Source: Haloarcula vallismortis ATCC 29715 (lineage in GTDB: Archaea > Halobacteriota > Halobacteria > Halobacteriales > Haloarculaceae). From it: a stretch of 64,000 bases of DNA. Every line of letters starts with the position of its first letter. The first letter of the stretch is position 1. Shown here piece after piece: positions 15,512 to 25,813 of this stretch. A model generated the notes under the pieces. That model worked only from the letters and a program-made list of their open reading frames with translations. It made no database searches and was not told where the DNA came from. The stretch covers positions 1-64,000 of the forward strand of contig NZ_AOLQ01000069.1 in the NCBI RefSeq assembly GCF_000337775.1, written 5' to 3'. A program made the translations under genes and the position numbers.

Positions 15512-15957
15512 GGCAGCGGGAGGCCGGCTCCCGTGGCGCAAGCCATGAGGAAAGTCCCCCCACCTGTCGGACAGGTGACCGGGCGCAAGTCCGGGGCGGG
15601 AGACCGTCGGCTCTGGAACAGCAACGACACGTCGTCGCCGGACCAATGAGGTGTGCGAATCCCGAGCGAGGCTGTGTACCGCACCAGACGGTGTGGCACG
15701 CCGCCAAAGCGAGGGAGAGTTAACCCACCGAGGGCAGTTGCGCCCGGTGACTCCGGGTGCGCGTTTGTGGACCACATCCGTGCTCCACGCGTGGGCCGCT
15801 GACGCGCCCCACGCTTCCGGCGACGGACCGATGGAACGGCGAAACCTCACCGGTGCAAGGCCGCGTCGACAGGTAGTCCGACACCGCGCGCAAGCGCTGG
15901 ACGTGGCCGCTCAGCCGAATGCTGGCCCGAACAGAAGGGGGCTTACTCCCCGCAGCC
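15512..15957 (+). ncRNA. rnpB: RNase P RNA
   Basis: Catalytic RNA of ribonuclease P, which trims tRNA 5' leaders. The conserved block GAGGAAAGTCC is at 15547-15557 and its partner ACAGAAGGGGGCTTA at 15931-15945, the two universal core elements in the right order and spacing. The 5' end GGCAGCGGGAG pairs with the 3' end CTCCCCGCAGCC to form helix P1, which sets the limits to within a few bases. The length of about 446 nt fits archaeal type A RNAs. It stands alone between nirA and the ferritin-like gene. Confidence 0.93.
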
Positions 15958-16018
15958 ACGTTAGCCGCCGAGCCGTGGCTTCGATGGTTACAAGCCCGCG
16001 CCGGCCGCAAGCCAGAGT

Positions 16019-16630
16019 ATGACCGCAGCCGATCTTATCGACGCCGTTCGCGACGACCAGCAGACGGAACTCTCCCGACTGGGTTCCTCGAAGACGCTGT
16101 ACGCCGACACCCGCGGCGAGATGGAACCGGACGTGGTGCTGGCAGCGGCGGCCGCCCGCGAGGAGGCGGCCCACGAGACGTTCGACGCCTGGAGTGACGA
16201 CGGCCACGACGACGCGGCGGCGCTGTTCGCCGACGCGGCGGCCGAGACGGCCGAGCGTCGTGACAGTCTCGACGCCGACCCGGTCGACCGGACGCCCGCG
16301 ATGCACGCCGTGCTCGACGGCCTCGACGGGACCGTCGAACGCCTCGGCGGCTTCGTCGGCTGGTCGCTCGTCGACAAGAAGGTCAAAGAGCAGTACACCG
16401 GTTTCTTCACCGGGCAGGCGGACCCACAGACGGCGAGTACGTTCCGCAGCGCCGGGAGCGACGTGGTGGACCTCCGCGACGAGGCTGCCGAACTCCTTGA
16501 TGCGGTGTGTGAGAGCGACGACGACTGGGACGCGGCGGAGGCCGCTGCCATCGACGTGGTCTCGACAGCCTACGACGAGTACTTCGAGACGCTGGAAGAC
16601 CTCGGCGTGAACCCCAAGCCGGTCTGCTAA
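16019..16630 (+). CDS. Helical, possibly ferritin/rubrerythrin-like protein
   Basis: Soluble protein of 203 residues, nearly all helical and Ala-rich, with repeated acidic helices ([41 protein letters not shown]). Glu and His residues spaced along the helices, such as EEAAHETF, recall the ferritin-like four-helix fold, and I recall rubrerythrin-like labels for homologues. A di-iron site cannot be confirmed from the sequence. It begins 61 bases after rnpB and ends 49 bases before uvrB. The location beside a repair gene hints at stress protection (inference). Confidence 0.5.
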   Translation: MTAADLIDAVRDDQQTELSRLGSSKTLYADTRGEMEPDVVLAAAAAREEAAHETFDAWSDDGHDDAAALFADAAAETAERRDSLDADPVDRTPAMHAVLDGLDGTVERLGGFVGWSLVDKKVKEQYTGFFTGQADPQTASTFRSAGSDVVDLRDEAAELLDAVCESDDDWDAAEAAAIDVVSTAYDEYFETLEDLGVNPKPVC

Positions 16631-16679
16631 CCCTTCACGAACCACGCGGCTCAAGTCCGTCCAGCCCGACATCTGGGTA

Positions 16680-18740
<2,061 letters not shown>

Positions 18741-18837
18741 TTCCTCGGTCCGCTCAGCCCGCGTCGGACCTGGGGAACCGATTTGTACCCTGACGTGAAA
18801 TGGTACGTATCTCGACGGTAACTGTTGGGGCTGGACC

Positions 18838-20388
18838 ATGCTCGACTACATCCGCTCTCTGTGCCGTGGCTTCTCACCGGCCGGTCTCGTCGTCGCCGGC
18901 CTCGGCTTCTTTCTGACCCGGTTTACTGTCACGCTGGCGGTCAGTGGCGGCCCGACAGCGTTCGTTTTCGGCGGCGTGCTACCGCTGGTCCTCGGACTGG
19001 GGCTGTCGGCGTTCGGTGTCGCCCTCTCTGTCGGTGAGTTCGAACGCGGGTTCGTTCGGACAGTCACGCTGTGGTGTCTGGCCGGTACCGGCGCGATGTT
19101 TGTCCTTGTTCTGTTGACGCTGGTCGGCAACGGCGGGATGGGACCGCTGTCCGCTGGGGGGAGTCGGACATATCTGTCGAATTTCCTCATTGGCGGCGGC
19201 GTCGGCGGGGCGCTCACCGGCGTCTACGCCGGGCGGTCGAACCGACAGCGACACGAACTCGAACAGCAGGCCGCCAGGCTGGACCTGGTCAACCGTATCC
19301 TTCGAGACAGGGTGTTGAACGCGCTGACGGTCATCCGGGGCCGGGTAGAGATCGCGGAGTCCCGAGACAGCGTGGGGACGGCCGACGTCCTGTCGGTCAT
19401 CGACGACCGTTCGGCCGGCGTTCAGCAGGTCGTCGAGAACATGAAACACATCACCCACGACGGGACTGATCTGTCGCTGGACGTCGTTCCCGTGGTCCCA
19501 TGCGTGGAATCGGGCGTCGACGCAGTCCGGGAGACCCACCCGACCGCGGAGTACGACTTGCGGACCGACGTGCCAGCGGACCTGCAGGTGCGGGCGAACG
19601 CGATGCTCGATACGCTCGTCGCCCATCTGGTCGAGAACGCGGTCGTCTACAACGACAGCGACAGCCCCCGGGTCGAGGTCACAGTCGCCGAGAGCGAGGA
19701 CACAGTGACTATCAGCGTCAGCGACGACGGCCCGGGGTTGCCCGAGCGGCAACTCGACTTGCTCGACCGCGGAGAGATAGGTACCTACGAGGACCGCTCG
19801 ACCGGCTTCGGGCTGGACCTCGTTCGCCTGCTTGTGCGGAGCTACGGCGGGCAAACGGGGGCGACCGTTACGGACGAGGGGACGACGATAACGCTGACAC
19901 TGCCGCGAGTTTCGGCCGACGGCGGGGTCGTGACGCCCCGGTCGAACGACGTGCTGGGACTGTCGCCGCGTCGCCTGGGTCTCGCGGCCGGGACGTCGCT
20001 CGTTGCTGGCGTCGTGATGGGCGTACCGATGCAGCTACTCTCCGGGAGCGTCCCGGTCATCGGCGCGCTGTACGGCGTCCAGAACGCCCTGGTCGGGTGG
20101 ATAACTCATACCTTCCACAGCGTCGTCTTCGGCCTGGTGTACGCCGCGCTGGTCCAGACTGCGCCGGACCACCGCTCCGACCGGGTCCGATACCACGGAA
20201 TCGCTCTCGGCTGGTCGCTCGCGCTCTGGCTCGTCGCCGGCGGGCTCATCATGCCGGTGTGGCTCTCGCTTGTCGGTATCGAGGCGAGTCTCCCGAATCT
20301 TAGCGCGGTGGCACTGCTGGGGCATCTCCTCTGGGGTGGTTCTCTGGCTGCGCTCTACCGCTATGGCTGCCGTGTCTGGCCTCCCTGA
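18838..20388 (+). CDS. Membrane sensor kinase homologue lacking the phospho-acceptor histidine
   Basis: Protein of 516 residues. About four membrane helices (15-130) precede a dimerisation helix LVNRILRDRVLNALTVIRG (150-168), where the usual HDxRN-type histidine is replaced by Asp157. An HATPase domain follows with N-box HLVENAVVYND (about 262-272), G1 DDGPGLP and G2 STGFGLDLV. A C-terminal block of four more helices (375-505) follows, which is unusual for kinases. With ATP-binding motifs intact but no phospho-acceptor, it may act as a pseudokinase or transfer phosphate by another residue. No response regulator gene is adjacent. It lies 97 bases downstream of uvrB. Confidence 0.75.
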   Translation: MLDYIRSLCRGFSPAGLVVAGLGFFLTRFTVTLAVSGGPTAFVFGGVLPLVLGLGLSAFGVALSVGEFERGFVRTVTLWCLAGTGAMFVLVLLTLVGNGGMGPLSAGGSRTYLSNFLIGGGVGGALTGVYAGRSNRQRHELEQQAARLDLVNRILRDRVLNALTVIRGRVEIAESRDSVGTADVLSVIDDRSAGVQQVVENMKHITHDGTDLSLDVVPVVPCVESGVDAVRETHPTAEYDLRTDVPADLQVRANAMLDTLVAHLVENAVVYNDSDSPRVEVTVAESEDTVTISVSDDGPGLPERQLDLLDRGEIGTYEDRSTGFGLDLVRLLVRSYGGQTGATVTDEGTTITLTLPRVSADGGVVTPRSNDVLGLSPRRLGLAAGTSLVAGVVMGVPMQLLSGSVPVIGALYGVQNALVGWITHTFHSVVFGLVYAALVQTAPDHRSDRVRYHGIALGWSLALWLVAGGLIMPVWLSLVGIEASLPNLSAVALLGHLLWGGSLAALYRYGCRVWPP

Positions 20389-20435
20389 CTCCCGCAAGAC
20401 TGTTCGCCGAATCCTGTTATCATCTACGCTTGGAC

Positions 20436-20457
20436 TAATACAACCAAAATTGTTTTA
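20436..20457 (+). promoter_or_regulatory. Cobalamin-regulon operator, site 1 (cbiTLFG)
   Basis: TAATACAA-N6-TTGTTTTA is an inverted repeat with one arm mismatch. It ends 25 bases before ATG 20483 and occupies the position of the TATA box, so a protein bound here would block transcription. The same motif precedes every other cobalamin or cobalt unit in the window. Confidence 0.75.
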
Positions 20458-20482
20458 CGCGCTACTGCAGTTGTATAGCGTG

Positions 20483-21091
20483 ATGTCCCGCGTCTCGCTC
20501 CCACACGATGCGAAGGCCGGTCCCACCAAGCCGGAGGTCCGGGCCGTCCTCGCTAGCAAACTCGCTCTCACCGGGTCCGACCACTTCGCGGAGGTCGGGT
20601 CCTGTACCGGTGCCGTCACCATCACGGCGGCGCGCCGGGCCGGGCGGGTCACTGCGCTCGAACGCAAGGGGAATCGACTCGACGTGACTCGCAAGAATCT
20701 CGCGGCCAACGACATCGACGCCGATGTCGAACTGCGCGAGGCCGAGGCCCCGGAGGGCCTGCCGGACGACGCCGACGCCCTCTTTCTCGGCGGGTCACGC
20801 AACTACGAGGCCATCCTCGACCACGCCGTCGAGACCGGCGTCGACCGCATCGTGATGAACGTCTCGCGGCTCGAAGTCGCCGGCGCGGCGACGGAGGCGT
20901 TCCGCGAACGCGACATATTAGAGGAGGTCGTCCAGTTCCAGGTGAGCCACGGCTACGAACTCGCCGGTGCGACGAGCTTCAACTCGGAGAACCCCGTCTA
21001 TATGCTCGTCGGCAGCGCCAGCGAGGACGTTGCCGCCGACGGCGCTGGCGGGCCGAGTGACGCCGATACCGCGAACGGGGGGCAGCGATGA
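20483..21091 (+). CDS. cbiT: Cobalt-precorrin-6B C15-methyltransferase (decarboxylating)
   Basis: SAM-dependent class I methyltransferase that methylates C15 and decarboxylates the acetate chain in the corrin pathway. The SAM site is AEVGSCTGAVTITAARR (about 37-53), and ALERKGNRLDVTRKNL carries the acidic ribose ligand. It has 202 residues from ATG 20483, the expected size. The longer open frame upstream (from 20270) overlaps the previous gene and the operator and is rejected. It overlaps cbiL by ATGA. The C-terminal 25 residues are an acidic low-complexity tail. Confidence 0.9.
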   Translation: MSRVSLPHDAKAGPTKPEVRAVLASKLALTGSDHFAEVGSCTGAVTITAARRAGRVTALERKGNRLDVTRKNLAANDIDADVELREAEAPEGLPDDADALFLGGSRNYEAILDHAVETGVDRIVMNVSRLEVAGAATEAFRERDILEEVVQFQVSHGYELAGATSFNSENPVYMLVGSASEDVAADGAGGPSDADTANGGQR

Positions 21092-21885
21092 CCCTCTACG
21101 GTATCGGCCTCGGTCCCGGCCAGCCGGACCTCGTGACGGTGCGGGGCAAGCGCGCTCTCGAATCTGCCGACGTGGTGTACTCGCCGGGCCGACTCTCGCG
21201 CTCGGTCGCGACCGAACACGTCCCCGAGGAGCGCATCGGCGACCTCGACTTCCCGATGACGCGCGACGAAGAGAAGCTCCGTGCGGCGTGGAAGGACGCC
21301 GCCGCCGAGATTGCGCCGACGGCCCGCGACGGCGACGCCGCCTTCGTCACGCTGGGGGACCCGAACGTCTACTCGACCTTTGGCCACCTCCGCCGGACCC
21401 TCGCGGCGTTCCACCCCGAGGTCGACCTCGAAGTGGTGCCCGGCGTCAGCGCCATGTCGGCCTTTGCGACGGCGCTGGGCGTCGAAATCACCGCGGGGTC
21501 GAGCCTCGCACTCCGGGAAGCCGACCGCGGCGCGTCGCCGACCGGCCCCGACCGGATGATTCTGTTCAAGGTGACCGATGCGCCGGCGACCCACGAGGGC
21601 CTGATTGAGGCCGGCTACGACGTGGTGTACGGCCGCCGGCTGTTCATGGAACAGGGCGAGACAGTTGTCACGGACGACCCGAGCGAGATCGACGAGCGAG
21701 ACTACTACACGCTGGCCTACGCCGAGAAGCCCGAGACCCGTGTCGAGCAGGCGACTGACGCCTTCCTCGAAGCGGCCGACGAGAGCGGTGTCGTAACCGA
21801 TGGCGGCGAGAACGGCTCCGGGGAACTACTGCGACAGGAACGCTCCGAAGCCGCCCTGTGCGGTGACGAGGTGAACCATGACTGA
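21088..21885 (+). CDS. cbiL: Cobalt-factor II C20-methyltransferase
   Basis: SAM uroporphyrinogen-type methyltransferase of 265 residues adding the C20 methyl, an early step of the anaerobic route. The P-loop-like GIGLGPGQPDLVT starts at residue 5, LGDPNVYSTF is the second conserved loop and VVPGVSAMSAFA the third. These separate CbiL from the C11 and C17 enzymes by the Pro-Asn-Val-Tyr-Ser-Thr pattern. It overlaps cbiT (4 bases) and cbiF (8 bases), so the operon is tightly coupled. The C-terminal 30 residues are a weakly conserved extension. Confidence 0.88.
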   Translation: MTLYGIGLGPGQPDLVTVRGKRALESADVVYSPGRLSRSVATEHVPEERIGDLDFPMTRDEEKLRAAWKDAAAEIAPTARDGDAAFVTLGDPNVYSTFGHLRRTLAAFHPEVDLEVVPGVSAMSAFATALGVEITAGSSLALREADRGASPTGPDRMILFKVTDAPATHEGLIEAGYDVVYGRRLFMEQGETVVTDDPSEIDERDYYTLAYAEKPETRVEQATDAFLEAADESGVVTDGGENGSGELLRQERSEAALCGDEVNHD

Positions 21886-22789
21886 CGACACGACGACCCC
21901 CGACGACGAGGTATCGACGGAGGCGGCCGAGACAGACCCCCAGACAGCCATCGACTCCGTCGCCGGCAACCGTGACGACCGCGTGTACGAGCACAGTGCC
22001 GGCGACGAGCAGGAGGGCATCCCCTTCGTCGGGGCCGGGCCGGGCAATCCCCGGCTGCTGACTGTTGCCGGCAGGGAACTGCTGGCCGACGCCGACCTCG
22101 TGGTCCACGCAGGGTCACTCGTCAACAGCGAACTGCTCGATGAATACTGCGAGGACGCCGAAACGGTGTCGTCCATCGGCAAGGACTTAGAAGAGCTGAT
22201 TCCGCTGATGCGGGACGCCTACGAGGCCGGCGACACCGTCGTCCGGCTCCACAGCGGCGACCCGGCGATCTACGGCGCGGCGCTGGAGCAGATGGACGCG
22301 CTCGAACACGAGGGCGTCCCGACCTACATCGTCCCCGGTGTCACGTCGGCCTTCGCCGCCAGCGCGACGATGCGGACCCAGTTGACGCTCAACGAGGTCG
22401 CCAACCACGTCGCCTTCACGCGCCCGCAGGGCAAGACGCTCGACGAGGACGAGGACCACATCTCCGAGTTCGTCGGCATGGGCGACGTGACGACCTGCAT
22501 CTACCTCGGGACCCACGCCGTCAGTGAGACGATGGACCGCCTGCTCGAAGATGGGCACGACCCCGAGACGCCCGTGGCGGCCATCTACCACGCGTCCTGG
22601 CCCGACGAGGACGTTATCGAGGGGACAATTGCGACCATCGGCGAGAAACTGGAAGACGCCGGGTATCGGGCGTCTGCAATGGTCGTGATTGGTGATGCCG
22701 TTGGTGGTGAGGACTACGAACGGTCGTTCCTCTACGGCGACTGGGCGAACCGTGGAAGCGACGCGGATTCACAGGAGGCTGACGACTGA
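21878..22789 (+). CDS. cbiF: Cobalt-precorrin-4 C11-methyltransferase
   Basis: Tetrapyrrole methyltransferase of 303 residues. An acidic N-terminal extension of about 45 residues, typical of halophiles, precedes VGAGPGNPRLLTVAG. LHSGDPAIYGA, IVPGVTSAFAASAT and FTRPQGKT are the C11-enzyme signatures. It adds the C11 methyl group that enables later ring contraction chemistry. It overlaps cbiL by 8 bases and cbiG by one. The C-terminal half ends in an acidic tail. Confidence 0.9.
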   Translation: MTDDTTTPDDEVSTEAAETDPQTAIDSVAGNRDDRVYEHSAGDEQEGIPFVGAGPGNPRLLTVAGRELLADADLVVHAGSLVNSELLDEYCEDAETVSSIGKDLEELIPLMRDAYEAGDTVVRLHSGDPAIYGAALEQMDALEHEGVPTYIVPGVTSAFAASATMRTQLTLNEVANHVAFTRPQGKTLDEDEDHISEFVGMGDVTTCIYLGTHAVSETMDRLLEDGHDPETPVAAIYHASWPDEDVIEGTIATIGEKLEDAGYRASAMVVIGDAVGGEDYERSFLYGDWANRGSDADSQEADD

Positions 22790-23760
22790 TGAGCACTGAC
22801 ACAGACGACGACTCTGGTTCACACGGTTGCAAAGCACCCGATTCAGACGGCGAAGTAGCCGAGAACATCGCTATCGTGGCCTTCGAGCGGAAGATGGACA
22901 CGGCCGAGAATATCGTCGACGGCATCGGCGACCGCTACGAGTCCATCGACATCCTCGAATACCACGGCGACGTGTTTGAGGAGTACTGGGGCGAATACGA
23001 CTGCTTCATCGGTCTGATGGCCAGCGGTATCGCGATGCGCAAGACGGCCCATCTGCTCGACGACAAGTGGGACGACCCCGCTATCTGTGTCGTCGACGAG
23101 GAACTCACATGGGCCATCCCCATCACCGGCGGCCACCACGGCGCGAATCAGGTCGCCGACGATCTGGCGTCGATGGGCGCGGTGCCGGCGATGACGACCG
23201 CGAGCGAGGCCGCCGACAAGCAGGGCGTCGAGAAGCAGGCCAAGGCGCTCGACGCCCACGTCGTCAACGGCGACTCGACGGTCGCGACGAACCTTGCCGT
23301 GCTCGACGACGAACTCGGCCCAATCGAGCGTCTCGATGGGCCGAAAGCCGTGCTGGTCGACGACGACGTGACCGTTCTGAAGCGCAACAAAGACGACGGC
23401 GTCGTGCTCGGCTGTGGCAGCGTCGCCGGCGCGGATGTCGAGCAGTTCCACGCAGCCTGGGAGCAAGCGCTGGACGAGGCCGACCTCGACCGCAGCGATG
23501 TGGAGTTTATTGCGACAGGCACCCGGAAAGCCGACGAGGAGGGGATGCTTGCCGCTGCAGAAGAGTGGGGGCTGGGCGTCATTGCCTTCGAGAAGGAGAC
23601 GCTGGAGGAGTTCGAGGGACCGACCCCCTCGCGGTCGAAGGAGCTCATCGGCTGGCCGGGCATCGCCGAGGCGTCGGCCATCGCCGCCGGCAGCGAGCAC
23701 GACCTGCTGGCCGAGAAGACCCGCTACGACGAGGCCGTTACCGTCGCCATCGGGCAGTAA
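22789..23760 (+). CDS. cbiG: Cobalt-precorrin-5A hydrolase
   Basis: Protein of 323 residues that opens the delta-lactone of cobalt-precorrin-5A and releases acetaldehyde in the anaerobic route. The N-terminal part has GLMASGIAMRKTAHLL, and the middle has PITGGHHGANQVADDLA, the main CbiG signature. The C-terminal domain (about 190-320) carries GCGSVAGADVEQF and LAEKTRYDEAVTVAIG. Its start codon overlaps the cbiF stop. It is the last gene of this operon; the next start of transcription is at about 23868. Confidence 0.9.
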   Translation: MSTDTDDDSGSHGCKAPDSDGEVAENIAIVAFERKMDTAENIVDGIGDRYESIDILEYHGDVFEEYWGEYDCFIGLMASGIAMRKTAHLLDDKWDDPAICVVDEELTWAIPITGGHHGANQVADDLASMGAVPAMTTASEAADKQGVEKQAKALDAHVVNGDSTVATNLAVLDDELGPIERLDGPKAVLVDDDVTVLKRNKDDGVVLGCGSVAGADVEQFHAAWEQALDEADLDRSDVEFIATGTRKADEEGMLAAAEEWGLGVIAFEKETLEEFEGPTPSRSKELIGWPGIAEASAIAAGSEHDLLAEKTRYDEAVTVAIGQ

Positions 23761-23867
23761 TACCGTCACTTTCCTGACCGCTGTCCGCCCGCTCCCGACT
23801 TCTTGCATGCGAGCGGTCGCTGTCCACTCTTGTGGCGCTGCAACTTGCGCACCGCGCTACAACTCTA

Positions 23868-23878
23868 AACTTATTTAC
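23868..23878 (+). promoter_or_regulatory. TATA box for the SDR gene
   Basis: AAACTTATTTA ends 28 bases before ATG 23907. It lacks the ACAA-N6-TTGT operator, so this gene is probably not controlled with its cobalamin neighbours. Confidence 0.5.
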
Positions 23879-23906
23879 CATGTGCGGCTGTGGTGACAGG
23901 TGTCGT

Positions 23907-24671
23907 ATGACAACACTACTCGAAGCCAAGACAGCAGTCGTCACGGGTGGCGCGAGCGGGTTCGGCCGGGCGATCTGCCGACGGTACGCGGAGCACGGCG
24001 CTGACGTGATTGTCGCAGACCAGCAGGAAAAGCCCCGTAAGGGCGGTCAACCGACCCACGAACTGGTCGAAGCCGAGACCGACCAGACGGCACACTTCGT
24101 CGAGTGTGACGTGACCAATCCCGACGATCTGGAAGTGGCTGTCGCCGCGGCCGAGGAACTGGGCGGTATCGATATCATGGTCAACAACGCCGGTATCTCC
24201 GAGATTGCGGACTTCTACGAGACCACAGAGGAAGATTACGACCGCCTCATGGACGTGAACACGAAGGGTGTGTTCTTCGGTGCGAAGATCGCAACCGAGG
24301 CGATGCGGGAGAACGGCGGCGGGACCGTCATCAATATGTCAAGCTCGGGCGGTATCCGCGGTACCGGGCTGCTGGTCAACTACTGCACTTCCAAAGGTGC
24401 GGTTCGACTGTTCACCTACGCGCTCGCGGACCGCCTGAGCAACTACGATATCAGAGTCAACGCCATCCATCCCGGCTACAGCAAGACCCAGATGTTTGAG
24501 GACGAGCGGATCGACGACACGACGAAGATGATGCTGAAGGAACTCATCCCCTCCGGCCGCTTTGGCGAACCCGAGGAGATCGCCGACGCGGCGACGTTCC
24601 TCGCCAGCGACATGGCCTCCTACGTCAACGGCGAGAGCCTCGTCGTCGATGGAGGACTGAGCAACACCTGA
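23907..24671 (+). CDS. Short-chain dehydrogenase/reductase
   Basis: NAD(P)-dependent oxidoreductase of 254 residues, classical SDR type. The cofactor loop is TGGASGFGRAI (about 14-24), NNAG is present, and the catalytic set is Ser in MSSSGGI with Tyr-x3-Lys in YCTSK. The C terminus SYVNGESLVVDGG is standard. The substrate cannot be read from the sequence; FabG and glucose dehydrogenase relatives look alike. It sits between two cobalamin operons but has its own promoter. A role as the missing precorrin-6A reductase is conceivable but unsupported by family. ATG 23907 is preferred over 23832, which precedes the TATA box. Confidence 0.8.
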   Translation: MTTLLEAKTAVVTGGASGFGRAICRRYAEHGADVIVADQQEKPRKGGQPTHELVEAETDQTAHFVECDVTNPDDLEVAVAAAEELGGIDIMVNNAGISEIADFYETTEEDYDRLMDVNTKGVFFGAKIATEAMRENGGGTVINMSSSGGIRGTGLLVNYCTSKGAVRLFTYALADRLSNYDIRVNAIHPGYSKTQMFEDERIDDTTKMMLKELIPSGRFGEPEEIADAATFLASDMASYVNGESLVVDGGLSNT

Positions 24672-24791
24672 TTCTCTGTCGCGGTATTCGCACGACCACG
24701 GACACAACCGGCCGACGCTCTGTGTCTTCTCGATCAGGAACTCCGACTCCCGTGACAAGCTGACTTTCCCTGCTAACACCTCCAGTTGCAC

Positions 24792-24813
24792 TAGTACAAG
24801 CACAATTGTTTTA
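24792..24813 (+). promoter_or_regulatory. Cobalamin-regulon operator, site 2 (cbiH operon)
   Basis: TAGTACAA-N6-TTGTTTTA shares its right arm exactly with site 1. It ends 24 bases before the ATG at 24838, the same geometry as site 1, and again covers the TATA position. Confidence 0.75.
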
Positions 24814-24837
24814 TGCGAAAGCGGCGTTGTATTCACC

Positions 24838-24888
24838 ATGCGCCACAGTATCGAGATTCGACCGTCGGTTCTCGGAGCGCCAGGATGA
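24838..24888 (+). CDS. 16-residue leader peptide overlapping cbiH
   Basis: An ATG at the expected start of a leaderless mRNA opens a 16-codon frame (MRHSIEIRPSVLGAPG). Its TGA stop overlaps the cbiH start as ATGA at 24885. Because the operator/TATA spacing places the transcript start here, this frame would be read first and cbiH by termination-reinitiation. It may simply couple translation or may serve an attenuation role. No other evidence for the peptide. Confidence 0.4.
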   Translation: MRHSIEIRPSVLGAPG

Positions 24889-25811
24889 GCAGCGACGGAC
24901 GCCAGTCGGCAGCCGCCACGACCGAGGCGACGCGCCCCGCTGACTATGGGACGTTGTACGTCGTCGGCATCGGGCCGGGGCTGCCCCACGACATGACCCA
25001 GCGGGCGAAAGACGTCATCCAGACTGCCGACTGTATCATTGCCTCGAACCTGTATCAGGAGTTCCTGCGGAAAGACGGGACGCTTCCACCCCAGTCGGCT
25101 GAACTCGACGGCGAAACCGACGACGGCGAAATCGCCGATGAGGAAGGGGCCGTGCTTGAACGGCCCGACGGCAGCCGGCAGACCCTTATCCGGTCGTCGA
25201 TGGGCAAGCAGGTCGAACTCGCCCGCGAGGCCTTCGAGCGCGTCCGGGCCGGCGAGGACATCGCCCACGTCTCCGGCGGCGACCCGAACGTCTACGGGAA
25301 GTCCGACCTGCTGTTTACGATGGCCGACGCCGACGACGCCGACGATGTGCCAATCGAAATCGTCCCCGGCGTGACCGCGGCGCTGTCGGGCGCGGCGAAC
25401 CTCGGCGCGCCGCTGTCGAACGATTTCTGTACGATTTCGCTGTCCGACAAGTGGCGCGGCTGGGAGGAAATCGAGGAGAAGCTTCGAGCGGCCGCCATTT
25501 CGGGCTTCGTCGTCGTTCTCTACAACTGCTGGCGCGACTACGAGCGAGCGGTCGATGTTCTGCGGGAGGAACGAGCCGACGACGTGCCCGCCGCTATCGT
25601 TAACGACTCCGGCCGCGGCGAGGCCGGTCGGAACCTCGACGACGAGACGGAAACCATCACCACGCTCGGCGAGCTGTCCGAGCACGACGATAAGGTCGGC
25701 GGGATGGGATCGTCCATCGTCGTCGGCACCCACGAGACCGAAGTCTGGCGCAACGACTACCAGGAGTTCCTCGTCACCCCGCGCGGCGGGCGTGACGTCG
25801 ACGATTTCTAA
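24885..25811 (+). CDS. cbiH: Precorrin-3B/cobalt-precorrin-3 C17-methyltransferase, copy 1
   Basis: Ring-contracting methyltransferase family, 308 residues. After about 20 halophilic residues come VVGIGPGLPHDMT, HVSGGDPNVYGKSD and IVPGVTAALSGAANLGAPLSNDFCTISLSD, which are CbiH signatures, and LYNCWRDYERAVDVL. Compared with copy 2 there is an insertion near residues 60-90 (DGETDDGEIADEEGA). ATG 24885 is preferred; a longer in-frame start at 24813 overlaps the operator. It is followed after two bases by the second cbiH. Confidence 0.85.
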   Translation: MSSDGRQSAAATTEATRPADYGTLYVVGIGPGLPHDMTQRAKDVIQTADCIIASNLYQEFLRKDGTLPPQSAELDGETDDGEIADEEGAVLERPDGSRQTLIRSSMGKQVELAREAFERVRAGEDIAHVSGGDPNVYGKSDLLFTMADADDADDVPIEIVPGVTAALSGAANLGAPLSNDFCTISLSDKWRGWEEIEEKLRAAAISGFVVVLYNCWRDYERAVDVLREERADDVPAAIVNDSGRGEAGRNLDDETETITTLGELSEHDDKVGGMGSSIVVGTHETEVWRNDYQEFLVTPRGGRDVDDF

Positions 25812-25813
25812 CA

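Noticed and set aside
20270-20482. 71-residue N-terminal extension of CbiT
   Set aside because: It overlaps the upstream kinase gene and the operator; ATG 20483 gives the normal family length.
24700-24840. Cobalamin riboswitch before cbiH
   Set aside because: No B12-box-like conserved block or long structured leader is present; the short distance from operator to ATG leaves no room for a riboswitch.
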